Notes: a model not told the origin generated them from the letters alone. Counted from the first letter of the stretch, positions 8,359 to 17,268 are shown. The stretch is DNA of 64,000 nt from Clostridiales bacterium (GCA_017509245.1 JAFWQC010000025.1:20808-84807), one strand, 5' to 3'. A program made the numbers and translations.

Positions 8359-9474
8359 ATGCTTGAATTTGACAACATAAGACTCGATCTTGAATCTTAC
8401 GAAGTGCCTGTAGCTGAGCTTAAGGATGCTCTTCATATTGACCGTGTATCTGATCAGATAAGCGAATATGAGAACCGCATGCAGGAGCCCGATTTCTGGA
8501 ATAATGTCGAGAAGGCTACAGAGATCCAGCAGACATTGGGAAGACTTAAGAAGAAGGTAGAGAGCTATAACGCTCTTTGTGCCGAGCGTGAAGATCTTCT
8601 GGCTCTCTGCGAACTTGCTAATGAGGAAGAAGATCTTGATTCTCTTGAAGAACTTAAGACTTCATCTGCCAAATTCAAGGAAGACTTCGAAAAGATGCGT
8701 CTTGAGACGCTCCTTACAGGCCCTTATGATGCAAACAACGCCACAGTTACTCTTCATGCCGGTGCAGGCGGAACTGAAGCTATGGACTGGTGTTCCATGC
8801 TTTACAGAATGTACACGAGATGGGCTGAAAGCCACGGCTTTGCAATTGAAGAACTTGATTATGTGGAAGGTGATACAGCAGGAATCCAGTCTGTCTCTTT
8901 CATGATCAGGGGTGAAAATGCTTATGGCTTCTTAAGATCAGAACTTGGCGTTCACCGTCTTGTACGTATTTCACCTTTTGATGCTGCCGGAAGAAGACAT
9001 ACCTCTTTTGCATCATGCGAAGTCATTCCCGAACTTGACCAGAAGACGGAAGATGATATCAAGATCGACATGAGCGACGTCCGAATCGACCTTTTCCGTG
9101 CTACCGGTAAAGGTGGTCAGCACATCAACAAGACTGATACTGCCGTTAGAATGACACATAATCCTACCGGTATCGTTGTTTCATGTCAGGCTGAAAGATC
9201 ACAGATCCAGAATAAAGAAACATGTCTTAGAATGCTCAAGGCGAAGCTTTTCGCGCTCGCAAGAGCATCAGAGATGGAGAGGATCGAAGACCTTAAGGGC
9301 AATCAGATGGAGATCGCATGGGGTTCACAGATCAGATCTTATGTATTCTGCCCCTACACACTCGTTAAAGACAACAGAACAGGTTATGAGGAAGTTGATG
9401 TCGATTCTGTTATGGACGGCAACCTTGACGGTTTTATCAACGCATTCCTTTCCGGCATGAAGAACGAGAAGTAA
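8359..9474 (+). CDS. prfB: Peptide chain release factor 2, without programmed frameshift
   Basis: Recognises UGA and UAA stop codons and triggers peptide release on the ribosome. 371 residues. The tripeptide anticodon S205-P206-F207 marks RF2 rather than RF1, and the catalytic GGQ is at 252-254. In most bacteria prfB contains an in-frame UGA near codon 26 that needs a +1 shift. Here the reading frame is open from ATG 8359 throughout (codons near 25-28 read L-H-I-D), so the autoregulatory frameshift is absent. It follows the aminotransferase by 3 bp and ends at a terminator at 9514. Confidence 0.95.
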   Translation: MLEFDNIRLDLESYEVPVAELKDALHIDRVSDQISEYENRMQEPDFWNNVEKATEIQQTLGRLKKKVESYNALCAEREDLLALCELANEEEDLDSLEELKTSSAKFKEDFEKMRLETLLTGPYDANNATVTLHAGAGGTEAMDWCSMLYRMYTRWAESHGFAIEELDYVEGDTAGIQSVSFMIRGENAYGFLRSELGVHRLVRISPFDAAGRRHTSFASCEVIPELDQKTEDDIKIDMSDVRIDLFRATGKGGQHINKTDTAVRMTHNPTGIVVSCQAERSQIQNKETCLRMLKAKLFALARASEMERIEDLKGNQMEIAWGSQIRSYVFCPYTLVKDNRTGYEEVDVDSVMDGNLDGFINAFLSGMKNEK

Positions 9475-9513
9475 TACGTAAACTGCCTTTATATCAGCAT
9501 ATTTGAAGCATTT

Positions 9514-9546
9514 AAATGTCAGTTACAAGTTGACTGGCATTTTGCG
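9514..9546 (+). terminator. Terminator after prfB
   Basis: AAATGTCAGT (9514-9523) pairs with ACTGGCATTT (9533-9542), one G-U pair, followed by TTGCG. The U-run is short. Confidence 0.6.
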
Positions 9547-9547
9547 T

Positions 9548-9553
9548 TATAAT
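9548..9553 (+). promoter_or_regulatory. -10 box before the 9588 kinase gene
   Basis: Perfect TATAAT 35 bp before ATG 9588. A poor -35 (TTACAA, 9523-9528) sits 19 bp upstream and overlaps the prfB terminator stem. Confidence 0.45.
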
Positions 9554-9587
9554 CCATTTACATGACGATAAAGGGGATAGTTAATCA

Positions 9588-10238
9588 ATGGATTTGAATA
9601 ACGTATATTTTGTTATAGGTTCAGCATATGCCGGCAAATCTACGCTTGTTAAGAATCTTGCGAAGAAGCAAGGCGGCATTGCTCTGGAAGAGAATTATCA
9701 TGACTCAAAGCTTACCGGACTGAACAGCCGGGAATTCCCGAATCTCACTTATACAAGGGATCTTAAGGACTGGCATGACTTTATCAGGAGAACGCCTGAT
9801 GAATATGTATCATGGATCGAAAATGTTAAGAAGGAATGTGAGATCGTTGAGCTTCAGATATTAGATGAATTACTGAAAGAGCCGGAGAACCTGACGCGTA
9901 AGATCTTTGTTGATACTAATATTTCAATTGAAACGCTTCATGAGATCTCCGATACAGGACATGTTCTGGTTATGCTCGCTGATCCCGAGATATCTGTGAA
10001 GCGTTTTTTCGAGCGCCCGGATCCGGAAAAACAATTCCTTTATAAGCTTATGCTTGAAGAACCTGATCCTGATGCCTCGCTTGCCAATTACTGTGAGATC
10101 TTAAGACGAATCAATTCTGAAGAAGCCTATAATGAGCTTTTAAATTCCGGATTCAAAGTGATACTCAGAGATGAGGAAAGAACGCAGGAAGAGACAGTGA
10201 GACTGGCAGAAGAATTATTCGGATTGGAGTGCGTATGA
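9588..10238 (+). CDS. P-loop kinase-like protein of unknown substrate
   Basis: 216 residues with a Walker A motif GSAYAGKST at 11-19, directly after the first strand, as in small-molecule kinases of the shikimate/adenylate/nucleoside kinase type. A hydrophobic strand near 105-111 (KIFVDTN) fits the Walker B/acceptor region and an Arg-rich lid segment (KRFFERPDPEKQF) lies near 138-150. The substrate is not recognisable. The last 4 bases overlap the start of the RmlC-like gene (ATGA), so the pair is translationally coupled; a joint role in sugar or nucleotide-sugar metabolism is possible but unproven. Confidence 0.6.
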   Translation: MDLNNVYFVIGSAYAGKSTLVKNLAKKQGGIALEENYHDSKLTGLNSREFPNLTYTRDLKDWHDFIRRTPDEYVSWIENVKKECEIVELQILDELLKEPENLTRKIFVDTNISIETLHEISDTGHVLVMLADPEISVKRFFERPDPEKQFLYKLMLEEPDPDASLANYCEILRRINSEEAYNELLNSGFKVILRDEERTQEETVRLAEELFGLECV

Positions 10239-10744
10239 GAATAGCAGAGACTGTATTTGATAAGTGTTTGGTATTAGAGCCTACCGTCAGAGAAGATATC
10301 AGAGGTTCAATGGAGGTGTTTTATAACGATCCTGAGATAAAGGATGTACTGAACGGTTTTGAGCTTACTGAGCAGCGCATCTATAAAATGCCTGCAAATA
10401 CTTTCTTCGGCATCCATAAGGGACCTTCAAAACTTATCAGCATCATTCAGGGAAAAGGTCTGGATTATCTTATAGATCTGAGAAAAGACTCTGAAACTTA
10501 TAAGCAGTATAAGACTGTTGAACTAAGTGGTGATGTTCCGAAACTAGTATATGTTCCGGCCGGGTTCGGACATGCGTTCATAGCTCTTGAAGATAATACC
10601 ATTCAGGCATTCGCACTTGATACAAAGGCTCCTTATGAGAATTCAAGATCGATTAATTACAGGTCGCCCGGAATAGAATTGAAACTTCCCGTCGATAATG
10701 TTCTTATGGCAGATTACGACAGAAATGCCAAAATGCTTGAATAA
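10235..10744 (+). CDS. RmlC-like cupin, dTDP-4-dehydrorhamnose 3,5-epimerase family
   Basis: 169 residues. It has the RmlC cupin pattern: FFGIHKGP near 62-69 (cf. RGLHYQ), a dimer-forming strand series, and VPAGFGHAFIALED near 107-120 (cf. PxGFAHGF). The family epimerises 4-keto-6-deoxy sugar nucleotides for surface polysaccharides. No other rhamnose genes are near, so the substrate is open. I place the start at ATG 10235, overlapping the kinase stop, with TTGGAG 5 bp upstream; the GTG at 10229 would lie inside that ribosome site. Confidence 0.65.
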   Translation: MRIAETVFDKCLVLEPTVREDIRGSMEVFYNDPEIKDVLNGFELTEQRIYKMPANTFFGIHKGPSKLISIIQGKGLDYLIDLRKDSETYKQYKTVELSGDVPKLVYVPAGFGHAFIALEDNTIQAFALDTKAPYENSRSINYRSPGIELKLPVDNVLMADYDRNAKMLE

Positions 10745-10798
10745 ATATTTTTGATATTAGGTTATCATTAAAGATATTGATCCGGGGAGGAAAAGAAA

Positions 10799-12031
10799 AT
10801 GAGAGAACCATCGTACATGATAATTATCCCTATGAAGGAAGAAGACATAATGGATCCCAAGATCTTTATTGATAATGTCTTTAAGAGCGAACATGTAAAG
10901 ATAAAGGACATTGGCGGGGATGAGGAAAGCGGTATGATCGTAACATTCCAGGTCGACGATGCTGAATATGCAGTCGGAGTAAGTCCTGTTGATGTTGAGA
11001 TTCCGCCTTATGTACGGTTAGCTCACAGTTTTTCCGAAGATGAGTTTAAGCTCCTTGATGAGACACGTGCAGGTCTAAGTGTCTGCATGGATTTTGAAGG
11101 TGATAACAATAAATGCTTCTATGATCAGATCCGTATAATCAATGCGATGTATCCTGAGATGCTTGCTGTTTTGGATTGTCCTTCAGAAAAGCTCCTGTCA
11201 GGCAAATGGGTATCCCTGGCTGCAAATTCCTCGGTTCTCCCGGCGCCAAGATATCTTTTTACCGTACAGGCTGTTACGGGCGATGGTGATGAGGTCTGGC
11301 TTCATACACACGGCTTAAAGCGCTGCGGATTATATGAACTTGAGATCTTATGTTCTGACAGGGATCATTACAATAATCACTATAAGATGATCGAATCTTT
11401 TGCACTTCATATGCTCGAGAGCGATGAACCGGTTGAGCCCGGTGACGCTTTTACTGCAGGTCAGGCGTCAGGTTATGAACTTACACTTACTGCAGTTGAC
11501 TGGAAAGAAGCGCTTGAATACTATCCCGATGCTGAACTTGGTACTGCCGAAGACCGCGAAGATGATGTGCACGGCGAAGATACATGTGTTCTCATGATAT
11601 ACAAAAATGACAATGCCATTGAGAATATGATCTATACTCCGGTACATGATTTCAACCGTTTTCTCGGCGATAATCCTATGTTCTATTTTTCCAAGGATGA
11701 GACCAGGAGAATGAGCGCTCTTGCTGTTGAGAGAACGTCCTATTTGCTCAAGGCTTTTGAGAATAAGGATTATGAGATCCTTCTTAAGATCGGTCTTGTT
11801 GTTGATGAGGAATATTGGGACAACGGCAAGCCTCAGAAGGAGTATATCTGGTTCAGATTATCTGATGTTAAGGATGATAAAGTCATATGCGTACTGACCC
11901 AGGAACCTTATTATGTATCGAACATCAGAAAGGGCGATACGGGGACTTATCCGCTCTCTGACATTACCGATTGGCTCGTTTATACAGATGAGCGCAGCAT
12001 CGGTCCAGACGATGCATATCTGCTTATGTGA
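10799..12031 (+). CDS. DUF4026/DUF2314-type protein
   Basis: 410 residues, acidic, soluble, no signal peptide. The middle part (about 110-270) resembles DUF4026 proteins. The last 90 residues (YIWFRLSDVKDDKVICVLTQEPYYVSN...GDTGTYPLSDITDWLVY) match the DUF2314 pattern of the YegJ type, with the typical W-F, EPYYV and DITDW landmarks. The function of these families is unknown; they are often accessory genes and sometimes occur among contact-toxin immunity-like genes, but nothing here shows a toxin partner. GGGGAGG precedes ATG 10799; a possible alternative start is ATG 10850. Confidence 0.6.
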   Translation: MREPSYMIIIPMKEEDIMDPKIFIDNVFKSEHVKIKDIGGDEESGMIVTFQVDDAEYAVGVSPVDVEIPPYVRLAHSFSEDEFKLLDETRAGLSVCMDFEGDNNKCFYDQIRIINAMYPEMLAVLDCPSEKLLSGKWVSLAANSSVLPAPRYLFTVQAVTGDGDEVWLHTHGLKRCGLYELEILCSDRDHYNNHYKMIESFALHMLESDEPVEPGDAFTAGQASGYELTLTAVDWKEALEYYPDAELGTAEDREDDVHGEDTCVLMIYKNDNAIENMIYTPVHDFNRFLGDNPMFYFSKDETRRMSALAVERTSYLLKAFENKDYEILLKIGLVVDEEYWDNGKPQKEYIWFRLSDVKDDKVICVLTQEPYYVSNIRKGDTGTYPLSDITDWLVYTDERSIGPDDAYLLM

Positions 12032-12083
12032 TTAGAAGATCATATTTTCGTACCGTTCTCGAAAATTAATCCTGTGAGGTTTT

Positions 12084-12461
12084 ATGATCAAGGGTTTACA
12101 TCACATTTCAATGAAGTGCGCTACAAAAGAGGAATTTGAGAAAGCCAAGAGTTTTTATCTCGATCTTCTGGGGTTTTCCATTGTGAGACAGTGGCCTCAA
12201 GGTATAATGATCGACCTTGGAAACACCCAGCTTGAGATCTTCTGCAACGGAAACGGCGTCAAAGATCTTGGCGCCATTAGGCATATGGCTTTTGCTACTG
12301 ATGATGTGGAAGAGATTGTAGCCAAGGTCAAAGACGCAGGTTATGAAGTCTTCATTGAACCAAAGGATATAGTTATTGATTCGGACCCGGAATTCCATGC
12401 GAGAATGGCCTTCTGTTTTGGCCCGCTAGGAGAGCAAATAGAGTTCTTTAAGGAATGCTGA
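12084..12461 (+). CDS. VOC-family (glyoxalase/dioxygenase fold) protein
   Basis: 125 residues, two beta-alpha-beta-beta-beta modules. Potential metal ligands sit where glyoxalase I has them: His6/His7 (GLHHISMK), Glu near 51 (LEIFCNG), His near 72 (IRHMAFATDD) and Glu near 120 (GEQIEFF). The family includes lyases, isomerases, epimerases and antibiotic-binding proteins; the substrate is unknown. It sits 52 bp after the DUF4026 gene and 22 bp before a hydrolase on the same strand. Confidence 0.8.
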   Translation: MIKGLHHISMKCATKEEFEKAKSFYLDLLGFSIVRQWPQGIMIDLGNTQLEIFCNGNGVKDLGAIRHMAFATDDVEEIVAKVKDAGYEVFIEPKDIVIDSDPEFHARMAFCFGPLGEQIEFFKEC

Positions 12462-12483
12462 AGCATTAAGAAAAGAGGCTTTT

Positions 12484-13347
12484 ATGTGTAAAGGCATCAT
12501 GAAATGGAGCTTCAAAAAGGCTTATGCCTTTGATATAAAGCGCCTCGATGACTCTTATGCTTCTGATGAGATCAGGGAAGACCTTGAGATCGGTTATATT
12601 AACGACGGGCTTTCTGAACATACTCTTGATGTCTACTATAAGGACGACGGCAGATCAAAGCCCATTCTTATCGATATCCATGGCGGCGGTTTTATCTCAT
12701 ACGATAAGGAGTATAACCGTGTTTTCGCTAACGTGGCAGCACAACAGGGCTTTGTCGTATTTGAACTGAATTACAGGCTTGCATATCCTGAAAATACGGT
12801 TTTCGAGCAGATAGAAGACATAGATAAGGCTGTCAGGTGGATAACTGAGCATGCGGCTTCCTATGGTGGAGATATAAACAGGCTTTATATTTCCGGGCAC
12901 TGCACAGGCGGAGTTCTTGCAACGGCTGAAGTTCTGTTAAGCTTATGTCCTGAAATGCTTTCATATTACGGGTTTGAAGGGAAGAGTTATCAATATAAAG
13001 GACTCATTCTGGACTGCGGTTATATGCATTTTTATAAGAAAAGCCCTGCTTACAGTTTCTTAAGAAGAATGATCTTCAATAAAAGCTACGAAAGTGATAA
13101 GCGATATAAGTATCTCTGTTTTGATCAGAACAGCAGTATCAGAAAACTTCCCAAGACTGTCCTTATTACAAACAAGCAGGATCCGCTTAAGGGCATGACA
13201 TGTCAATTTGAAGAACTGCTAAAGCAGAATAACGTCATATACAAGCTTTTTGAGGAAGGCTCGAAAGGTCATACAGGCATATTAATCAAGCCGGGTAAGC
13301 TTGTCGCCGACATCCTGAAATATATAGATGTAAGAACTGCAAGATAA
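12484..13347 (+). CDS. Alpha/beta hydrolase (HSL/esterase-like) with Cys nucleophile
   Basis: 287 residues, cytosolic. Oxyanion-hole motif HGGG at 66-69 and YRLAYPE at 97-103 place it in the hormone-sensitive-lipase-like esterase group. The nucleophile elbow, normally G-x-S-x-G, reads G-H-C140-T-G-G, so the nucleophile is Cys instead of Ser. Asp233 (NKQDPL) and His263 (KGHTG) complete a plausible triad. A Cys nucleophile is normal in dienelactone hydrolases but unusual with HGGG. The codon is TGC, one base from Ser codons. Substrate unknown; activity may be changed or lost. Confidence 0.75.
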   Translation: MCKGIMKWSFKKAYAFDIKRLDDSYASDEIREDLEIGYINDGLSEHTLDVYYKDDGRSKPILIDIHGGGFISYDKEYNRVFANVAAQQGFVVFELNYRLAYPENTVFEQIEDIDKAVRWITEHAASYGGDINRLYISGHCTGGVLATAEVLLSLCPEMLSYYGFEGKSYQYKGLILDCGYMHFYKKSPAYSFLRRMIFNKSYESDKRYKYLCFDQNSSIRKLPKTVLITNKQDPLKGMTCQFEELLKQNNVIYKLFEEGSKGHTGILIKPGKLVADILKYIDVRTAR

Positions 13348-13446
13348 GCGGAAGACAAATTGTTGGTATTGCATTTGAAGAATTAATGATAAGATATCTT
13401 TGATAATTTCGGTTTTGATGATCGATGCTTTTATGGGGAAACGGAT

Positions 13447-13953
13447 ATGAAGAATAAAACACTAACTATTTTAAAGGCTGTATTCAGTTGCCTGGTTCTT
13501 TGTTGTATTTTAGTTAATTCTTGTGGTTGTGCAAAAAAAGAACCTGTATTGAAGTTAGGGAATTATAAAAGTGCATCAGGAATGGAAATAACTATTTCTG
13601 ATTCAACCCTTCGAGTTGACAATTATGACTTTTCTGTTGAAGAAAAAAGTCTTGTTGAATTCGAATATGCATATCAGCATTCAGAATATGGATTGGAAGA
13701 AGGAGAAAAAGAAAGAACTCTGCAGGAAATTCATGATGATACAGATATGAATTTGCAGTTTATAGGTAAGGAAGTTCCGTATTCTACCCAGATCGAAGGT
13801 GAGAAGAACGATAAAATCGGAATTTATTGTGCTATCGACGGCCTTACGACGTGGTTCTATCTGGAATATTATCCTGCTTCCAATTCCATTATTTACACAC
13901 CGGAGAATGGAGATTCAATCAATCTTTTATATCAAGGGGAAGTAAAGCCTTGA
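13447..13953 (+). CDS. Predicted lipoprotein, first gene of an ABC/FtsX block
   Basis: 168 residues. The N terminus MKNKTLTILK, a hydrophobic stretch to residue 23 and a Cys pair C26/C28 suggest a lipoprotein signal, although the lipobox (VNSC or SCGC) is not canonical. The rest is acidic and soluble, presumably outside the membrane. No family recognised. Its TGA overlaps the TTG start of the ABC ATPase gene. Codons (TTA, ATT, AAA rich) differ clearly from neighbours such as prfB, suggesting acquisition. Confidence 0.65.
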   Translation: MKNKTLTILKAVFSCLVLCCILVNSCGCAKKEPVLKLGNYKSASGMEITISDSTLRVDNYDFSVEEKSLVEFEYAYQHSEYGLEEGEKERTLQEIHDDTDMNLQFIGKEVPYSTQIEGEKNDKIGIYCAIDGLTTWFYLEYYPASNSIIYTPENGDSINLLYQGEVKP

Positions 13954-14639
13954 TTGTATTAGATAATGTCTGTCGTACATTTAGGATCGGAGAAGAACTT
14001 GTTAAGGCTGTAGATCATATAAGCCTTAAGATAAATGATAATGAGTTTGTCGCTGTTGTCGGAAGATCGGGCAGCGGCAAATCCACATTGATGAATCTTA
14101 TTGGTGCATTAGATCATGTCGATTCCGGTTCTATAATCGTAAATGGAACAGATATAACTAAATTGAATAATAGGGATTTGGCGGAATACCGATTAAAATC
14201 AACTGGTTTTATCTTTCAGGCTTTCCATCTTGAACCGTTGTATACGGTTTATGACAACGTGCGTATCGCTCTTATGATTGCTGATATTCCGCCAAGACTC
14301 CAAAAAGAAAAGGTTATAAATGTCCTTAAGAAAGTTGGTCTGGAGTCAAAAAACGGTGTTAAAGTATCAAAACTATCGGGAGGAGAGCGTCAACGTGTTG
14401 CAATTGCACGGGCAATTGTAAATGATGCTCCGATTATTCTTGCGGATGAACCATGTGGAAACCTGGATTCCTTAAACTCAGGGTTAATCATGGATCTATT
14501 AAAGACTCTTCACAAATATGGGAAGACGATAATACTGGTAACTCATAACATTAATGATGCCAAGTGTGCAGATCGTATTATTGAACTTAAAGACGGCAGG
14601 GTGATTCGAGATGAAGCTTCAGACTTGTTTTCAATTTAG
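13950..14639 (+). CDS. ABC transporter ATPase, MacB/LolD type
   Basis: 229 residues. Seen: Walker A GRSGSGKST near 37-45, Q-loop in FIFQAFHLEPLYT, signature LSGGERQRVA near 134-143, Walker B IILADEPCGNLD, and the switch His in LVTHN. The FQ.FHLEP and EPCGNLD forms are typical of MacB/LolD/FtsE ATPases that drive FtsX-type permeases. I choose TTG 13950 as start: AAGGGGA lies 9 bp upstream, and it overlaps the lipoprotein stop as TTGA. The open frame continues further 5' but that part reads across the lipoprotein gene. It works with the two permeases that follow. Confidence 0.85.
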   Translation: MIVLDNVCRTFRIGEELVKAVDHISLKINDNEFVAVVGRSGSGKSTLMNLIGALDHVDSGSIIVNGTDITKLNNRDLAEYRLKSTGFIFQAFHLEPLYTVYDNVRIALMIADIPPRLQKEKVINVLKKVGLESKNGVKVSKLSGGERQRVAIARAIVNDAPIILADEPCGNLDSLNSGLIMDLLKTLHKYGKTIILVTHNINDAKCADRIIELKDGRVIRDEASDLFSI

Positions 14640-15759
14640 TCTGAAGGAGCTCCGAAGCAACAGATTGCTCTTTGCATTATGTTCATTGCTGCTTGTTTCG
14701 ATTATAAGCACCGGATTATTCATTGCTTATTCAGACGAGAGCATAATGAAATCTTTCTATAACTATACGCTCAAATTCAACGAATCAGGTACCGGTCTGT
14801 ACATATATTTTGATATGCCGTATGAGATGCTTTCGTTGATTGATGATCAGCCTTTTGATCAGTTGTATTTTAATGGAGATAGTGATTACGGATCACATTA
14901 TTCATTTAAAGAGAATAGTCTTGAAGACTATGAGTTTTGGATTGTTGATGTAAACAGTGAAGCCTATCTTCGGATGAAAGAGGGGCAAAAAACAGAAGGC
15001 GTTGAATTAACTGAAGATAATTCGTTGAATAATTACATCTGGGTCAGTAAGCAGACAAGTGAATCCATTGGTTGTGAGATTGGAGATGTGATAAGTAAGT
15101 GTATGCCGAATGGCAGGACTTTTGAATATGAAGTTGCAGGCATATATTCTGATGAAAATGAGCATTATTCAGATTTTTATATTTCTTCTGCCCGTTTCTT
15201 TTATGATATTAATGAAGCCGGCTATACCAGGGTAGCACATTTTACTGCTGTCTTGGCAAATCCGGAAAAATATAACCATATAAAGAACGTCTTGAAAGCA
15301 CGGCACGTATCAGCTTGGACTGACTATGATGAAGAGTTTGATATGCTTGCATTGATTGATGTTATGCTGAAATCATTATTTGTAATTGTTATGATTTCTG
15401 CAATGTTTGTTGTTTATAACATAGAAAAGATTATTTTCCGTAACAGATTATCCTTTATTATGAGACTCAAAATGCTGGGCGCAACAACCGGAAATGCAGT
15501 TTCAATATATTTGATCATTATGGAATGTATTTTGTGTCTTTCTTTTGTGTTCTCATTTATTCTAAGCTTCTTATTTTCTTTGTATGTTAAGAGAATAGTC
15601 GAATTTGTAATTCCTGAAATAGAATTTGTAACTGCAAATATTGGTAAATATGTTTTAGCAGGATGTGTAATATGTACTGCTATTCTTTTCCTGGTAATGC
15701 ACATTTTTAAAACTAAGGTTGATAGACAGAGCATTAGCCAGGTTTTACAGGATGGTTAA
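14611..15759 (+). CDS. FtsX-type ABC permease 1
   Basis: 382 residues. One membrane segment near the N terminus (about 17-38), a large external domain to about residue 245, then three C-terminal segments (near 250-270, 297-325 and 347-367). This 1+3 layout is the MacB/FtsX topology, used for mechanotransmission or export of peptides and lipids rather than classic import. It overlaps the ATPase gene by 29 bp. A+T-rich codon use as in the rest of the block. Confidence 0.75.
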   Translation: MKLQTCFQFSLKELRSNRLLFALCSLLLVSIISTGLFIAYSDESIMKSFYNYTLKFNESGTGLYIYFDMPYEMLSLIDDQPFDQLYFNGDSDYGSHYSFKENSLEDYEFWIVDVNSEAYLRMKEGQKTEGVELTEDNSLNNYIWVSKQTSESIGCEIGDVISKCMPNGRTFEYEVAGIYSDENEHYSDFYISSARFFYDINEAGYTRVAHFTAVLANPEKYNHIKNVLKARHVSAWTDYDEEFDMLALIDVMLKSLFVIVMISAMFVVYNIEKIIFRNRLSFIMRLKMLGATTGNAVSIYLIIMECILCLSFVFSFILSFLFSLYVKRIVEFVIPEIEFVTANIGKYVLAGCVICTAILFLVMHIFKTKVDRQSISQVLQDG

Positions 15760-15762
15760 AAA

Positions 15763-17145
15763 ATGCGTATTAGCAGGATTACAGAGATAGCTTTCATGAA
15801 CCTTTTTGCGATGAAGAAGACCTTCATCGTGGTTTTAGCATCTTTGGCTGCAATTGTTATTTCATTGCTCTGCTTTTTTGGCTATAGGACAGCTATAGAC
15901 GATAAAATGAGTCAAATAATAGATACTAAATCTTCCAAGTGCTATTTGTCTTTGTCTTATGATGTTCCTTCAAGCGGTTCATATAAACAAATAACATCCA
16001 GATATGTGAGGTATTATTGGCCCACGAAATTGACTCCTGACAGTATTGATCTGTTAGTGGATGGAAATACTTATTCCGGTCATGATAATTTCAATTATAA
16101 GTTCGATATAGATCCGTCTGATGAACCATTCATGCGCAAGAATGATTTTAAAACTCCATTTGATATATGTGCTTTGCTTAAGGATAACGATAAGGTTTTC
16201 CCTGAAATGATGATTACTGAGTTTCAGGCAAAAGCTGCTTTAAATACTCCTGTTAAATATGGAGATGCAGGGTTAGATGCTGGAAAGATCATGGTTTCTG
16301 ATTTTATGCTCGAAAATTTTGGCCTGTCAGACGAAGAGCAAAAACTTCTGGTCGGTAAGAAGATTTCTTTTGTGAACAGGGAAACCGGATTCTTTTATTG
16401 TTGTGATTTAGAGCTTTGCGGAATTATAGATTCAAATGTGTTTTATATTAATTCTCTTGCTGAAGCCAGAGCGCCACAGATATTTATTACGGAAGCTGAT
16501 ATGTGTAAACCTATGGCTGAAGATATGGCTAAATATCTGAATAATGAAAATGCTTATAGATATGATGATCCTGAAATTTTTGATGGCACTTGTGTTGGGG
16601 ATTTGATTAGAGCTTGTTATATGAGCAGTTTTTCTGATTATAAGCAGCTGATTGTTCAAATGGAAAACGATGGTTATTTCGCCTGGCCATCATACGAAAC
16701 GGAAATGTTTTATGTAATCAGTCAGCAGAAATTAATCATTGATTATGTAGTTTCAGTTATTATTGGAGTTTTTTTGATAACCCTTATTTCTTACCTTATG
16801 ACCGCTTTGTATTTTTATTATAAAAGAAATTACAAGTACAAGCAGATGCTCAGGGCAATTGGAATCAATATGAAAGATGTTTTTGCTATTTCAATTGTTG
16901 AGTTAACAGGTTGTTCTTTGTTGTCTGTCATTATAGGAACAATTCTATCTATTGTTTTCGCAATGATCTTTAATGCCTTTTGGGCAAGCGCGGCTTATGT
17001 CAAGATTAACTTATTGGCTGCTTTCTATATTTTAATTCCTGCACTATTGTTATTGTTATTTATAGTATTGTCTTTAATAACTGCATTTGTAAGTTGTATA
17101 AATTTAAATCGAAATGAACTGAGCACAGCGCTTAATGAAGAATAA
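15763..17145 (+). CDS. FtsX-type ABC permease 2
   Basis: 460 residues with the same 1+3 arrangement: a membrane segment near 20-45, an external domain to about 320, and three segments near 323-350, 367-402 and 407-445. Three bp after permease 1; together with the ATPase they would form a heterodimeric permease complex. No peptide precursor, two-component system or immunity gene is adjacent, so the substrate is unknown. A perfect bidirectional terminator lies at 17218. Confidence 0.75.
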   Translation: MRISRITEIAFMNLFAMKKTFIVVLASLAAIVISLLCFFGYRTAIDDKMSQIIDTKSSKCYLSLSYDVPSSGSYKQITSRYVRYYWPTKLTPDSIDLLVDGNTYSGHDNFNYKFDIDPSDEPFMRKNDFKTPFDICALLKDNDKVFPEMMITEFQAKAALNTPVKYGDAGLDAGKIMVSDFMLENFGLSDEEQKLLVGKKISFVNRETGFFYCCDLELCGIIDSNVFYINSLAEARAPQIFITEADMCKPMAEDMAKYLNNENAYRYDDPEIFDGTCVGDLIRACYMSSFSDYKQLIVQMENDGYFAWPSYETEMFYVISQQKLIIDYVVSVIIGVFLITLISYLMTALYFYYKRNYKYKQMLRAIGINMKDVFAISIVELTGCSLLSVIIGTILSIVFAMIFNAFWASAAYVKINLLAAFYILIPALLLLLFIVLSLITAFVSCINLNRNELSTALNEE

Positions 17146-17217
17146 GTGTATATGTGTCCGTTTTTGATATAGACGTTAAATTGGTTTTCTGATCATCAGC
17201 ATATTGGGTATAAAGTT

Positions 17218-17249
17218 AAAACGTGTACTGCAAATGCGGTACACGTTTT
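17218..17249. terminator. Bidirectional terminator
   Basis: Perfect 11-bp stem AAAACGTGTAC (17218-17228) with GTACACGTTTT (17239-17249), so each strand ends in a T-run. It serves the permease gene on the plus strand and the phosphatase gene on the minus strand. Confidence 0.85.
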
Positions 17250-17268
17250 GCTTTACAGTATATTTAGG

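Noticed and set aside
10799..12031. Contact-dependent toxin/immunity system based on the DUF4026/DUF2314 protein
   Set aside because: No toxin, repeat-rich secreted protein or secretion machinery is adjacent.
14611..17145. Bacteriocin export/immunity operon
   Set aside because: No double-glycine leader peptide, peptidase domain or immunity gene was found. I keep the neutral FtsX-type permease call.
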